Source: Achromobacter spanius
Lineage (GTDB): Bacteria; Pseudomonadota; Gammaproteobacteria; Burkholderiales; Burkholderiaceae_B
DNA length: 64,000 nt
Assembly: GCF_029637605.1 (NCBI RefSeq)
Contig: NZ_CP121261.1
Span: 2,852,001-2,916,000 of the forward strand
Reading direction: 5' to 3'
Part shown: one piece after another, positions 53,828 to 63,008 of the stretch
How the letters are laid out: each line of letters begins with the position of its first letter
Numbering within the stretch: position 1 is the first letter of the stretch
Program-made: the position numbers and the translations under genes
Notes under the pieces: model-generated
Told to the model about the DNA's origin: nothing
The model's database searches: none
The model's input: only the letters and a program-made list of their open reading frames with translations

Positions 53828-54801
53828 TTCAGTTCGATCCTGGGATCCGCCACCGTGTACAGAATGTCGGTGACTAGGTTGACCACCACCACGATCAGCG
53901 AGGCCACGAAGAACACGCCCAGCAGCACGCTGTAGTCGCGCTGGATCAAGGCGTCGAACGCCAGCCGGCCGATACCCGGCCAGGCGAAGACGGTTTCCAC
54001 CAGCAGCGAACCGCCGATCAGGCCGCCCGCCTGGATACCCGCATACGTGATGACGGGCAGCAGCGCGTTGCGCAGCACGTGGCGCACGATGACGGTGCGT
54101 TCGGACAGGCCCTTGGCGCGCGCCGTCTTGACGAAATCAAGCTGGCTGATTTCCAGGATGGACGCGCGCGTCAACCGGGCGTAGACCGCCATGTAGAACA
54201 TGCCCAAGGTCAGCGCCGGCAGCAGCAGATGCTTGGCCACGTCGGCCAGGCGGGCCAGCCCCGTCAGGTTCGCGCCCACGCTTTCATAACCGAAGGCCGG
54301 CAGCCATTCCAGGTTCACCGAAAACAACAGCACCAGCATCAGCCCCACCCAGAACAGCGGCGTGGCGTAGGCCAGCATGGACAGCGTGGTGATGACGGTG
54401 TCGCCCCACTTCCCCACCCGCAGCGCCGCCTGCGTGCCCAGGCTGACCCCTGCCAGCAGCGCGAATGCGAAGGCCGACAGGGTCAGCAGCAACGTGGCGG
54501 GCAGATGTTGCAGGATCAGGCTGGAAACCGGCGCTTGCTGGCGGTAGGAATAGCCCAGGTCGAACGTGGCCACGTTCTTCAGGTACTGCCCCAGTTGCAC
54601 GGCAATGGGCTTGTCCAACCCGAATTCCTGGCGCAGCTTGGCGATGAACTCGGCATCCACCGCGCCGGACTGGCCCGCCAGGATTTCCGCCGGGTCGCCC
54701 GGCGCCGCCCGCACCAGGAAGAAGTTGAAGAGCGCGATCATCAGCAGAACCAGGATGCTCTTGACCACCCGGTTCGCCAGGAATTTGCCGACCTTCTTCA
54801 T
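53824..54801 (-). CDS. ABC transporter permease (DppB type)
   Basis: The 325-residue permease begins MKKVGKFLANRVVKSILVLL, with FNFFLVRAAPGDPAEILAG (family motif PGDP), GSLLVETVFAWPGIGRLAFDAL and a terminal DPRIELK. The coupling loop is ASILEISQLDFVKTARAKGL. The ATG at 54801 overlaps the binding-protein stop (ATGA); a longer frame to 54912 is a shadow of that gene. Confidence 0.92.
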   Translation of the reverse strand: MKKVGKFLANRVVKSILVLLMIALFNFFLVRAAPGDPAEILAGQSGAVDAEFIAKLRQEFGLDKPIAVQLGQYLKNVATFDLGYSYRQQAPVSSLILQHLPATLLLTLSAFAFALLAGVSLGTQAALRVGKWGDTVITTLSMLAYATPLFWVGLMLVLLFSVNLEWLPAFGYESVGANLTGLARLADVAKHLLLPALTLGMFYMAVYARLTRASILEISQLDFVKTARAKGLSERTVIVRHVLRNALLPVITYAGIQAGGLIGGSLLVETVFAWPGIGRLAFDALIQRDYSVLLGVFFVASLIVVVVNLVTDILYTVADPRIELK

Positions 54802-56402
54802 TCTTTGGACAGCCAGGTATCGCTTTGCGTATCCACCACGCCCAGCGCCGTCGTCACCGCGTTGTGCACGCGCTTGTTCAGCAGCGTCGAATAGTTCGTG
54901 TCGGCCACCCACAGCACCGGCACGTCTTCGACAAGAATGCGCTGCACTTCGCTGTACAGCTTCTGGCGTTCTTCATCCGTTGCGGCCGTGGCGGCGGCAT
55001 TGAACAGCTCATCAACCTTGGGGTTGTTGTACTGCGAGGTATTGCTGAACATCATCCCCTTCTTGATGTTGCTGCTGACGTAGGTGCGCGACACGCCGAT
55101 CGCCGGGTCGCCATACTGGAACACGCCGTTGGCGCCCATGTCGAAATCCCAGTTGCCCACGCGGCTGACCCAACCGCCCACATCGGTGTTCTCGATGCTG
55201 ACGGCCACGCCGATCTTGGCCAGGTTCTGCTTGATGTATTCAGCAGTGCGGCGCGGCATTTCGCCATAAGGCAGCGGGATCAGGCCAAGCGTGGCGCGCA
55301 CGCCCTTGGCGTCCGGCTTCAGGCCCATTTCGTCCAGCAGCGCAATCGCCTTCTTGGGATCGTACGGATACTTCTTGACGTTGGCGTCATAGAAGCGCGT
55401 GTTGTGGTGGATGGGGCCGGTGGCCACGGTGCCCGATCCGAACATGATCTTGTCCACGATGAACTGGCGGTTGATGCCGTACATCAGCGCCTGGCGGAAG
55501 CGCTTGTCAGAAAACGGCTCGCGGCCGCCGTTCAGCTCAATCCATTGCATGGTCGACCAGTACTCATAGCCCTTGTGAGTCTGGGTGATGGTGGGCAGCT
55601 TGGCCACGCGCGCCAGGTCTACCGATTCGATGTCCTGCAGCCAGGCCTGCAACACCGTGCCTTGTTCCAGCGCCACGCGGCGCGAGGCCGAATCGGGAAT
55701 CACGCGGTAGGTGATGCCGTCCAGGTAGGGCCGGCCTTCTTTCCAGTAGTGCTCGTTCTTGACGAGTTCAACGTAAGAACCGCGTTCCCAGTGCTTGAAC
55801 TTGAACGGGCCGGTGCCGATGGGCGCGTTGTTGTTGGGGTTCTGGCCGATGGGCGTGTCGACGTCATACAGGTGCTTGGGCAGGATGGCGCCGCCGCCGA
55901 TGTCGAAGGCGTACAGGAACGCCGAATACGGCTGCTTCAATTTGAAAACGACGGTCTGCGCATCGGGCGCCGACACCTCTTGCACATTGGCCATCAGCGT
56001 GCGGGTGCGCGGCGTATTGGCCAGGATCTTGGTGTAGGTGAACACCACGTCGTCGGCCGAGAACGGCTTGCCGTCGTGCCACTGCACCTTGGGTTGCAGA
56101 TGGAAGGTGTAGGTCAGGCGGTCGGGCGAGACCTCCCAGGACTTTGCCAGGCCGGGCTGCGGCTTGAGGTCGAAGGAATAGGTCAGCAGGCTTTCGAAGA
56201 TCTTGCCGGCCACCAACTGCGTGCTGGCCACTTGTTGCACCGCCACGTTCAAGCTGGGCGGCTCGGGGCTCAGGATGGCGGTCAGCACGCCACCGTATTG
56301 GGGTGTTTCAGCCGCCTGCGAGACGGGCGCCGACAGGGTCAGAAGGCTGGCCACGGCCAGGGTGCAGCGCGCAAGGGCGCGCCGGGCAATGATGGATGTC
56401 AT
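54798..56402 (-). CDS. ABC transporter substrate-binding protein, family 5 (copy 1)
   Basis: The 534-residue periplasmic protein has a signal peptide ending PVSQAAE. SBP_bac_5 segments are YSFDLKPQPGLAKSWEVSPD, WHDGKPFSADDVVFTY and APIGTGPFKFKHWERGSYVE. It is a close paralogue of the protein encoded at 58948, sharing runs such as YSFDLKPQP, DPKKAIALLDEMGLKPDA and DPAIGVSRTYVSSNIKKG. It is second in an operon headed by the M20 peptidase gene, and it supplies the DppB/DppC/DppDF importer downstream. Confidence 0.92.
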   Translation of the reverse strand: MTSIIARRALARCTLAVASLLTLSAPVSQAAETPQYGGVLTAILSPEPPSLNVAVQQVASTQLVAGKIFESLLTYSFDLKPQPGLAKSWEVSPDRLTYTFHLQPKVQWHDGKPFSADDVVFTYTKILANTPRTRTLMANVQEVSAPDAQTVVFKLKQPYSAFLYAFDIGGGAILPKHLYDVDTPIGQNPNNNAPIGTGPFKFKHWERGSYVELVKNEHYWKEGRPYLDGITYRVIPDSASRRVALEQGTVLQAWLQDIESVDLARVAKLPTITQTHKGYEYWSTMQWIELNGGREPFSDKRFRQALMYGINRQFIVDKIMFGSGTVATGPIHHNTRFYDANVKKYPYDPKKAIALLDEMGLKPDAKGVRATLGLIPLPYGEMPRRTAEYIKQNLAKIGVAVSIENTDVGGWVSRVGNWDFDMGANGVFQYGDPAIGVSRTYVSSNIKKGMMFSNTSQYNNPKVDELFNAAATAATDEERQKLYSEVQRILVEDVPVLWVADTNYSTLLNKRVHNAVTTALGVVDTQSDTWLSKE

Positions 56403-56465
56403 GGCAGGTATTCCGTATTGAGAGAACAACGGCGGGAGGCGCCGCGGCGCGTGCCGCGGCCGGGC

Positions 56466-57788
56466 TCAGGCTTGCAGCGGTTCAACGCCGCACCAGTCGT
56501 GGATGAAAAGCGCCAAGGCGGTGGCTACGCGCACCATGCTGTCCACTGACACGCATTCGTTGAAACCATGCACGTTCTGCACCTTGGGGCCATAGCAGGT
56601 GACCGGCACGTCCATCAACAGCCGGAAGTGGCGGCCGTCGGTGGTGGCAGTCAGCGCCGTGGGTTGCGGCAATTCACCGGCCACGCGGCGGTGGGCGTCG
56701 GCCAGCAACTGCATGGCCGGCACGTCCAGGTCGTACTCGCAGCCGGGCGCGTGGAAGCCTTCGTAGCGAATGTCGATGCGGACATCGCTGTCCGTCAATG
56801 CTGCTTCGACGGCGCGGATGCGCGACTCGACCAATTGCTTGGCCGCTTCGATGCTCATGTCCGGATAGCAGGCAATGCGCATGCCCAGCGTGCAGACGCT
56901 GGGTACCGACGAATTCCAGTCACCCGCGTGGATCTGCCCCAGGTTGAAATTGATGGGATGCGCATGGTCGCGATAGGCGGGGTGCCGGTTTTCAGGCTGG
57001 TTCCATTCGTGTTCCAACTGCTTCATGGCATCAACGATGCGCAGGCCGGTCTCGACCGGGTTGACGCCCGTGGTCATGTAGGCGGCATGCGCGGGGCGGC
57101 CCACGATGTCCACGTACATCCAGTACACGCCCAGTTGCGCGCTCATCATGCGTTCATGCGTGGGTTCGGGGATGACCACCGCGTCGAACGCACTGAGCTT
57201 GGCCGCCGCGATGGCGCTTTGCAGCGCCGACACCGTGGCCAGCGTGCCGTTGCCGGTGTTTTCTTCTTCAAGCACGCCGTTGAACCCCACCGCGCCGGCG
57301 GGTTGCACGCCCAGCTCGCGCAGCGCCTTGAACGCGGCCAGCGCGCAGATGATGCCGGCCTTCATGTCGCCCGCGCCGCGGCCATACAACCAGCCATCGC
57401 GCAGTTCGCCGTCGAACGGCGCCGGGTCCCAGAGTTCATGCGGCCCCGTGGGCACCACGTCAAGGTGGCCGTTGAACAGGACGGCGCGGCCGCCCGCGCT
57501 ACGCGGCTCGTGGCGCGCCAGCACGTTGTAGCGGCCGCCGTCCGGGCAGCATGCCGGGGAATACAAAGGCAGGTTTTTCAGCTCTTCGGTACGCAGCGCA
57601 ATGCGCTCGGACGCCAGGCCCAGGTCCGACAGCGCGTCTTCCAGAAACTCGGCGGCGGACATCTCCTGCCCGGGCAGGCTGCGGCACTGCACGAAACCGG
57701 TCAGCGTGTCGGTCATGTATTGGCGGAGCTGGTTGACGGCTTCGGCGATACGGGCCTGGTCCAGGCTGGCTGTTGCGACGCTGCTCAT
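56466..57788 (-). CDS. M20 family metallopeptidase (ArgE/DapE/CPG2-like)
   Basis: The 440-residue di-zinc hydrolase removes an acyl group or cleaves a peptide-like amide. Metal and catalytic residues are visible: FNGHLDVVPTGP (His, catalytic Asp), YGRGAGDMKAGI (bridging Asp), GVLEEENTGNGT (catalytic Glu-Glu) and a late His in NVHGFNECVS. GGGGAATGCA precedes the ATG. It is first in a six-gene operon whose promoter region holds the 17-bp palindrome found before the second binding-protein gene. The substrate is probably an N-acyl amino acid or dipeptide; that is inferred. Confidence 0.87.
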   Translation of the reverse strand: MSSVATASLDQARIAEAVNQLRQYMTDTLTGFVQCRSLPGQEMSAAEFLEDALSDLGLASERIALRTEELKNLPLYSPACCPDGGRYNVLARHEPRSAGGRAVLFNGHLDVVPTGPHELWDPAPFDGELRDGWLYGRGAGDMKAGIICALAAFKALRELGVQPAGAVGFNGVLEEENTGNGTLATVSALQSAIAAAKLSAFDAVVIPEPTHERMMSAQLGVYWMYVDIVGRPAHAAYMTTGVNPVETGLRIVDAMKQLEHEWNQPENRHPAYRDHAHPINFNLGQIHAGDWNSSVPSVCTLGMRIACYPDMSIEAAKQLVESRIRAVEAALTDSDVRIDIRYEGFHAPGCEYDLDVPAMQLLADAHRRVAGELPQPTALTATTDGRHFRLLMDVPVTCYGPKVQNVHGFNECVSVDSMVRVATALALFIHDWCGVEPLQA

Positions 57789-57828
57789 TGCATTCCCCTT
57801 GTCGGCTGTGAAATCGGCGATTTCATAG

Positions 57829-57845
57829 GTATCAATATTTGATAT
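57829..57845. promoter_or_regulatory. Palindrome GTATCAA-TAT-TTGATAT, operator candidate of the M20/amidase operon
   Basis: This dyad lies 41 bp upstream of the M20 peptidase start, in the divergent gap with the IclR gene at 58037. It is identical in 16 of 17 positions to the site at 58908-58924. A further AT-rich stretch with a TATCTA-like half site follows. The shared sequence implies one regulator, most simply the IclR protein encoded between them. Confidence 0.65.
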
Positions 57846-58036
57846 CTAAATATCTATATTTGGCATGATAGAGTTCACACAATTGCGGGACAAGCCGCAA
57901 ACCATGGGTAATTTCCCTAGCCCTGACAGAAATCGATTTGCCACTACAGTGCCTATCCGCGTGCGAATAGTCCGCACCGATAGCCCGCACCGACACCGCG
58001 CGGCAAAAACAAGAAAAGAGACTGGAGTAGATCAAC

Positions 58037-58810
58037 ATGGCCACAACCGAAACCCGGTTCAACCAATCCCTGGCGAAAGGCTTCGGCATCCTGGAAGCTT
58101 TTTCGAACCATCCCGGCCCGCTCAGCCTGAATGAGCTGACAGAGTTGTCAGGGCTGGACCGCAGCTCCACCCAGCGCATGCTGCACACGCTGGTGGCCCT
58201 GGGTTATCTGGAACGCGGCAGCAATCAGCGCGGCTACGTGCTGGGCAAGAAGATCCTGGACCGCACCTTCGACTTTCTGCGCGGCCATCCGCTGCTGGAA
58301 CGCGCCACCCCTATCCTGGAACAACTGCAACAGGAATGCGGCGAACGCGTGGATCTGAGCCTGTTCGACGATCTGACCATCGTTTACGCGCTGCGCCGCC
58401 AAAGCAAGCGCCAGACTTTCTACGCCACGCTGGTGGGGCGCCGCATGCCGACGTTCTCGTCGTCGGGCGGCCGCGCCATCATGTCGCATCTGGCCGATGA
58501 CGAAGTCGACAACATCCTGGCGCGCAGCGACTTGCGGCCGCTGACGGCCAAGACCATCACCGACCCCGACCTGATCCGCCAGCGCGTGCGCGAGGCGCGC
58601 GTGCAGGGCTACGCCGTCTGCCTGGAAGAAAGCATGGTGGGCGAGATCGTGCTGGGCAGCGCGGTCGTCGACCACAGCGGACGGCCCATGGCGGCCATCC
58701 ATATCTCTGGCCTGCTGGCCGAATGGACGCTGGATTCCTTCACGCAGCGTTTCAGCTCATTGGCGATCTCCGCCGCGCGCGCGTTGAGCGGCCGTCCCAA
58801 CCGCAACTGA
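58037..58810 (+). CDS. IclR family transcriptional regulator
   Basis: The 257-residue regulator has a winged helix at about residues 10-70 (FNQSLAKGFGILEAFSNHPG, LNELTELSGLDRSSTQRMLHTLVALGYLERGS in pieces). Its IclR effector domain has VGRRMPTFSSSGGRAIMSHL and GYAVCLEESMVGEIVLGSAVVDHSG. GGAG precedes the ATG. It sits between the divergent M20/ABC/amidase operon and the second binding-protein gene, both of which carry the same palindrome in their leaders, so it is the candidate regulator of both. Confidence 0.9.
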   Translation: MATTETRFNQSLAKGFGILEAFSNHPGPLSLNELTELSGLDRSSTQRMLHTLVALGYLERGSNQRGYVLGKKILDRTFDFLRGHPLLERATPILEQLQQECGERVDLSLFDDLTIVYALRRQSKRQTFYATLVGRRMPTFSSSGGRAIMSHLADDEVDNILARSDLRPLTAKTITDPDLIRQRVREARVQGYAVCLEESMVGEIVLGSAVVDHSGRPMAAIHISGLLAEWTLDSFTQRFSSLAISAARALSGRPNRN

Positions 58811-58907
58811 AAGCGCCCCGCCTCATCCTTTTAGCGGGATATCCCTAGCCCTCGCCGCCTTGCGCGGCCTGGGTCAGTGCTGCACCATAATCTTCTTGGA
58901 TTCCTTA

Positions 58908-58924
58908 GTATCAATATTTGATAC
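58908..58924. promoter_or_regulatory. Perfect 17-bp palindrome GTATCAA-TAT-TTGATAC upstream of binding protein copy 2
   Basis: The dyad has perfect 7-bp arms around TAT; the arms extend one more base on each side (A/T). It ends 10 bp before the AAGGAG ribosome site of the gene starting at 58948, so a bound protein would overlap the promoter or transcription start. Its near identity with the site at 57829-57845 marks a small regulon. Confidence 0.68.
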
Positions 58925-58947
58925 TTAAAAACCCAAGGAGACTTGCC

Positions 58948-60564
58948 TTGAAGTGCAATATCGTCCGCCGCGCCCTGACGCGGGGCATGCTGGCCACTGT
59001 ATTTACCGCCACATTCGCCACCACCGCCATCGCCGCCTCGCCCTCGGCCGATCTTCAGCCGCAATACGGCGGTGTGCTGACCGCCATCCTGAACCCCGAG
59101 CCGCCCAACCTGAACGTGGCCATGCAGCAGGTGGGCACCACGCAGATGGTGGCGGGCAAGGTCTACGAAAGCCTGTTGACCTATTCGTTCGACCTGAAGC
59201 CGCAACCCAGCCTGGCCAAGTCCTGGGAAGTGTCAGACGATCAATTGACCTACACCTTCCATCTGCAGCCCAACGCGCAATGGCACGACGGCAAGCCCTT
59301 CACCTCGGCGGACGTGGTGTTTTCGTACAAGCAGGTGCTGGCCAATACGCCGCGCACGCGCGCGCTGATGCGCTACATCCAGGACATCACCGCGCCCGAC
59401 GAGCACACCGTGGTCTTCAAGCTGAAGGAACGCTATTCGGCGTTCCTGTATGCGTTCGACATTGGCGGCGGCGTGATCCTGCCCAAGCACCTGTTCGACG
59501 TCGATACGCCCATGGCGCAGAACCCGCACAACAATGCCCCAATCGGCACCGGCCCGTTCAAGTTCAAGCGTTGGGAACGTGGGTCCTACATTGAACTGGT
59601 CAAGAACAAGCATTACTGGAAGGAAGGCCGGCCCTACCTGGACGGCATCATTTACCGTGTGATTCCGGACGCGGCCTCGCGCCGCCTGGCCCTGGAACAG
59701 CGCACCGTACAGCAGGCCTGGCTGCAAGACATCGAACCCTTCGACATGCCGCGCGTGGCCAAACTGCCGCACATCAACGTCACGCAAAAGGGCTATGAGT
59801 ATTGGTCCACGCTGCACTGGATTGAAATGAACGGCGCGCGCAAGCCCATGGACGACAAGCGCTTTCGGCAGGCGGTCATGTACGCCATCGATCGCGATTT
59901 CATCGCCAAGCGCATCATGTTCGGCATGGGCACCGTGTCCACGGGTCCGTTCCATCGCAACACGCGCTTTTACGACCCCAACATCAAGCAGTATCCGTAT
60001 GACCCAAAAAAGGCCATCGCCCTGCTCGACGAAATGGGCCTGAAGCCGGACGCCAATGGCGTGCGCGTGAAGCTGGGGCTGATCCCCAACCCCTACGGCG
60101 AAATGCAGCGACGCATTGCCGAATACACCAAGCAAAGCCTGGGCAAGGTCGGCATCGCGATCGACATCGAAAGCACCGACGTGGGCGGCTGGACCACGCG
60201 CATGGGCAACTGGGATTTCGACATGGCCTACAACGGCGTATTCCAGTACGGCGACCCGGCGATCGGCGTGTCGCGCACTTACGTCAGCAGCAACATCAAG
60301 AAGGGGCTGGCCTTCACCAACACCTCGCAATACCGCAACCCCAAGGTGGACGCGCTCTTTGACCAGGCCGCCACGGCGCCCACGGACGAGGAACGCCAAC
60401 GCCTGTACACCGAGGTCCAGAAAATTCTGGCGGAAGACGTGCCCCTGGCCTGGATCGACGACACCAATTACTCCACCTACCTGGACACGCGGGTGCACGG
60501 CGCCATCACGACCGGGCTGGGCGCCGTGGGCAGTTACGCCGACGCCTGGCTGGCGCCGAAGTAG
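58948..60564 (+). CDS. ABC transporter substrate-binding protein, family 5 (copy 2)
   Basis: The 538-residue protein is a close paralogue of the binding protein at 54798-56402. The start is assigned to TTG at 58948 because AAGGAG lies seven bases upstream and the resulting sequence MKCNIVRRALTRGMLATVF gives a proper basic signal-peptide start; an ATG at 58987 would remove the basic residues. SBP_bac_5 landmarks are WHDGKPFTSADVVFSYKQVL and APIGTGPFKFKRWERGSYIE. It has no permease of its own and may share the importer encoded by the divergent operon, broadening its range of ligands. Confidence 0.9.
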   Translation: MKCNIVRRALTRGMLATVFTATFATTAIAASPSADLQPQYGGVLTAILNPEPPNLNVAMQQVGTTQMVAGKVYESLLTYSFDLKPQPSLAKSWEVSDDQLTYTFHLQPNAQWHDGKPFTSADVVFSYKQVLANTPRTRALMRYIQDITAPDEHTVVFKLKERYSAFLYAFDIGGGVILPKHLFDVDTPMAQNPHNNAPIGTGPFKFKRWERGSYIELVKNKHYWKEGRPYLDGIIYRVIPDAASRRLALEQRTVQQAWLQDIEPFDMPRVAKLPHINVTQKGYEYWSTLHWIEMNGARKPMDDKRFRQAVMYAIDRDFIAKRIMFGMGTVSTGPFHRNTRFYDPNIKQYPYDPKKAIALLDEMGLKPDANGVRVKLGLIPNPYGEMQRRIAEYTKQSLGKVGIAIDIESTDVGGWTTRMGNWDFDMAYNGVFQYGDPAIGVSRTYVSSNIKKGLAFTNTSQYRNPKVDALFDQAATAPTDEERQRLYTEVQKILAEDVPLAWIDDTNYSTYLDTRVHGAITTGLGAVGSYADAWLAPK

Positions 60565-60678
60565 ACGCTGCGGACCGGCCCCTGGGCGCATAGCGCGGGG
60601 GCCGCCGCATCAGGGCAGGCTTATCAACGCCGCCGCATCACGGCATGCCCTTCACGACGGACCCATCCCGTCAAGCCA

Positions 60679-61578
60679 TCAAGGCCGGCCCGCGTGCGGC
60701 ACGTCCACCCGGGTCATCAGAATGCGGCCTTCGGGCTTGGCGCGGCGGTTGGCTTCAATGAAATCCGGCGCGGCAGCCATGAACAGCGTGCAGCCATCCG
60801 GCCCGCCCAAGGCCGCCGCGAAAATGCCGAACTCGCCGGTGTCGATCTGTTCAAGGATCTGCCCACCGCGCGCCAACCGCACGATGCGCTTGCCGATGGC
60901 GTCCGCCACCCACAGCGCACCTTCCGCGTCCAGCGCCCCGCCGTCCGGGCCGATGGTCGACGCGGCGATCAACACCGACAGGTCGTCGCTATCCGGCAGC
61001 GCGCCGAAGTTGGCCCAGTCGCGGCGCGGACCCAGCGCGCCCGTCGGCAGGATGTCGAATTCCGAGATCCGGTTGCCGAAGGTTTCGTTGACGATCAGCG
61101 TCTTGCCGTCTGGCGTGATGAACGACCCGTTGGGAAAGCACAGCCCTTCAGCCACTGCCTGCGCCACGCCGTCCGTGTCCACCCGCACCAGCGTGGTCGT
61201 TGCGACCGGCTCGCCAGCCATCAGGTCAAAACCGAAATTGCCCACGTATGCCCGGCCCTGCTCATCCACCACCATGTCGTTGATGGGGCCACCCGTGAGC
61301 GCCGACAGGTCGGCATGCACGGCCAGCGTGCCGTCGGCCTCGCGGCGCAGCACCTTGCGGTCTTTCATGGATGAGATCAGCAGGCGGCCATCGGGCAGCC
61401 AGCCCAGGCCCGAGGGTTGCTCCGGCACGCGGCAGATCTGTTCGATCTTGCCGGCCAGGTCCACGGCGATGACCTGCTCGGTATAGAAGTCCGACGCCCA
61501 CAGGCGGTCTTCGTGCCACCGCAGACCTTCCAGGTAGGTGTATCCGGACGCCAGCACGGACAGTTCGCGTTTCGGCAT
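60679..61578 (-). CDS. SMP-30/gluconolactonase-like protein
   Basis: The 299-residue protein is a six-bladed propeller of the SMP-30/gluconolactonase/LRE family. The N-terminal metal-binding Glu is in GYTYLEGLRWHEDRLWASDF, and later residues are in GPINDMVVDEQGRAYVGNFGF and NGSFITPDGKTLIVNETFGN, followed by DAEGALWVADA. GGAGA lies seven bases upstream of the ATG. Family members hydrolyse sugar lactones or other esters with calcium or zinc. It is convergent with the second binding-protein gene, 114 bp away; no clear pathway link is seen. Confidence 0.86.
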   Translation of the reverse strand: MPKRELSVLASGYTYLEGLRWHEDRLWASDFYTEQVIAVDLAGKIEQICRVPEQPSGLGWLPDGRLLISSMKDRKVLRREADGTLAVHADLSALTGGPINDMVVDEQGRAYVGNFGFDLMAGEPVATTTLVRVDTDGVAQAVAEGLCFPNGSFITPDGKTLIVNETFGNRISEFDILPTGALGPRRDWANFGALPDSDDLSVLIAASTIGPDGGALDAEGALWVADAIGKRIVRLARGGQILEQIDTGEFGIFAAALGGPDGCTLFMAAAPDFIEANRRAKPEGRILMTRVDVPHAGRP

Positions 61579-61745
61579 TGCTTGGTCTCCATTTATTTTC
61601 CCGGTCGGGGCCGGTTCTTATCGATGCGCCGCTTGGCGGCCGGCCCATTCTGGCACGCCGGAAGGGCTTACTGATACGTCCCCAGCATGACAACTCGGTG
61701 TCATATGGGCAGCATGAGCGACCCGCGGGGAAGACAATCCCGAGG

Positions 61746-61793
61746 GCGTGCTCGCGGCCGCCCGCGCGCCGGCGCGGGCGGCCGCGAGCACGC
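61746..61793. repeat. Perfect 22-bp GC-rich inverted repeat with 4-base loop
   Basis: The arm at 61746-61767 pairs fully with 61772-61793 around GCCG. The arms include the sequence GTGCTCGCGGCCGCCCGCGC. It lies in the 296 bp between the SMP-30 start and the stop of the acidic-protein gene, 82 bp beyond that stop. No T-run follows on either strand, so it is not a standard intrinsic terminator, though such a stable hairpin could stop or protect a transcript. Confidence 0.8.
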
Positions 61794-61874
61794 GGTCAAC
61801 CGGGAGGGGAAACCCGCGAGGGGAAACCAGATGTGGTCGAGGGGACCTGGTCGACTAGATTCAGTCGACAGTAT

Positions 61875-62309
61875 TCAGTCGTTGACCGAGCAGGATACCG
61901 GTGCGCCGTCTTCGAATTCAACGTCGTAGGTGTGGACCGGATCCCAGGGCAGCGTGAACCAGAGTTCGTAGCCGTCGCCGTCTTCGTCGAACAGCCACAA
62001 GGCGCGCAGCACGGCCTTTTCGGCCATGGCTTCGGCGGTTTCTTCCTGCAGCAACTGGTCGTCGTCCAGGCCCAGCTTCTTGTAGTGCTCGTAGGAATAG
62101 TTATCCAGCAAGAACTCGGCCGCCGCCAGGATGTGATCGTCCAGATTGTCGATGATGGCCTTGACCACCTTGGACGCGCCGCTGTCGGGCTCTTCGCCAT
62201 CCGTCTGGATCATGACGTGGATGGGGGGACGGCCATCACCGACGGGCACGTTTTCGGCCGCCCACAGATCGGGTTCTTCGGGGTCTTGGTTGAAATTGAA
62301 TCGTGCCAT
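61875..62309 (-). CDS. Uncharacterised acidic protein
   Basis: The 144-residue protein starts MARFNFNQDPEEPDLWAAEN and is strongly acidic, with clusters such as DEDGDGYELWF. The C-terminal half (WFTLPWDPVHTYDVEFEDG) looks like a conserved motif of a domain family of unknown function. No signal peptide or membrane segment is present. GGAG lies upstream of the ATG at 62309. It stands alone between the MOSC gene and the long inverted repeat. I do not recognise a function. Confidence 0.65.
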   Translation of the reverse strand: MARFNFNQDPEEPDLWAAENVPVGDGRPPIHVMIQTDGEEPDSGASKVVKAIIDNLDDHILAAAEFLLDNYSYEHYKKLGLDDDQLLQEETAEAMAEKAVLRALWLFDEDGDGYELWFTLPWDPVHTYDVEFEDGAPVSCSVND

Positions 62310-62434
62310 CGCGCGCTCCGGAAAATTGGATGACGAGCCGGAGAAGGGCCGGCTGCGCCTTAGGCCGTTACGCCCTTCGCCATTTAACCAGATGCCGGGC
62401 GACCCGTCTTTGACCCGCAACGATGTTTTTGCCC

Positions 62435-62977
62435 CTACACCCGTTCCAGCGGAAAATGCGGCAGTGCGGGAAGCTCGGCCCGGATGGGGTCGCCGGGGCT
62501 GACCGCCCCGCCCTCCACCACAATCCCCATGACGCCGGCGCGGCGTTGCAGGCTGCCATCGGGATTGCGGCCCAGCACGGCGCCCGTCAAGCCCTTCTGA
62601 TACTGGTCCAACTGCACGCAGGGATTGCGCAGCCCGGTGATCTCGACCACCGCATCGGCGCCGATGCGCAGGCGCGCGCCGCGTGGCAAGGCCAGCAGAT
62701 CGATACCCCGGGTGGTGATGTTTTCGCCCATCGTGCCTTCGGCGACGTTGAAACCGGCCAGTTGCAGCTCGTCATGCAGCTCGGCTTGAATCAAATGCAC
62801 CTGGCGCAGGTTCGGCTGCGTAGGGTCGGCGCGCACGCGCGAGCGATGCTTGACGGTCACCCCCTGATGCGCGTCGCCATCCACCCCCAGCCCGCGCAAC
62901 AGCATGATCGTGGGCACCACAGGCTTGCTGAACGTGTGCGTGGCGCTCAGCGCCACGGCAATCACGATCGGATTCAT
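62435..62977 (-). CDS. MOSC domain-containing protein
   Basis: The 180-residue protein has the MOSC (molybdenum cofactor sulfurase C-terminal) fold. The segments GLGVDGDAHQGVTVKHRSRVR, AEGTMGENITTRGIDL and the conserved cysteine in ITGLRNPCVQLDQYQKG are typical of stand-alone YiiM-like MOSC proteins. AGGAGAACCGCG precedes the ATG. It follows phnM by 31 bp on the same strand and could be co-transcribed. Its exact sulfur- or molybdenum-related role is unknown. Confidence 0.87.
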   Translation of the reverse strand: MNPIVIAVALSATHTFSKPVVPTIMLLRGLGVDGDAHQGVTVKHRSRVRADPTQPNLRQVHLIQAELHDELQLAGFNVAEGTMGENITTRGIDLLALPRGARLRIGADAVVEITGLRNPCVQLDQYQKGLTGAVLGRNPDGSLQRRAGVMGIVVEGGAVSPGDPIRAELPALPHFPLERV

Positions 62978-63008
62978 CGCGGTTCTCCTGGAAGACATCG
63001 CCAGCGGC

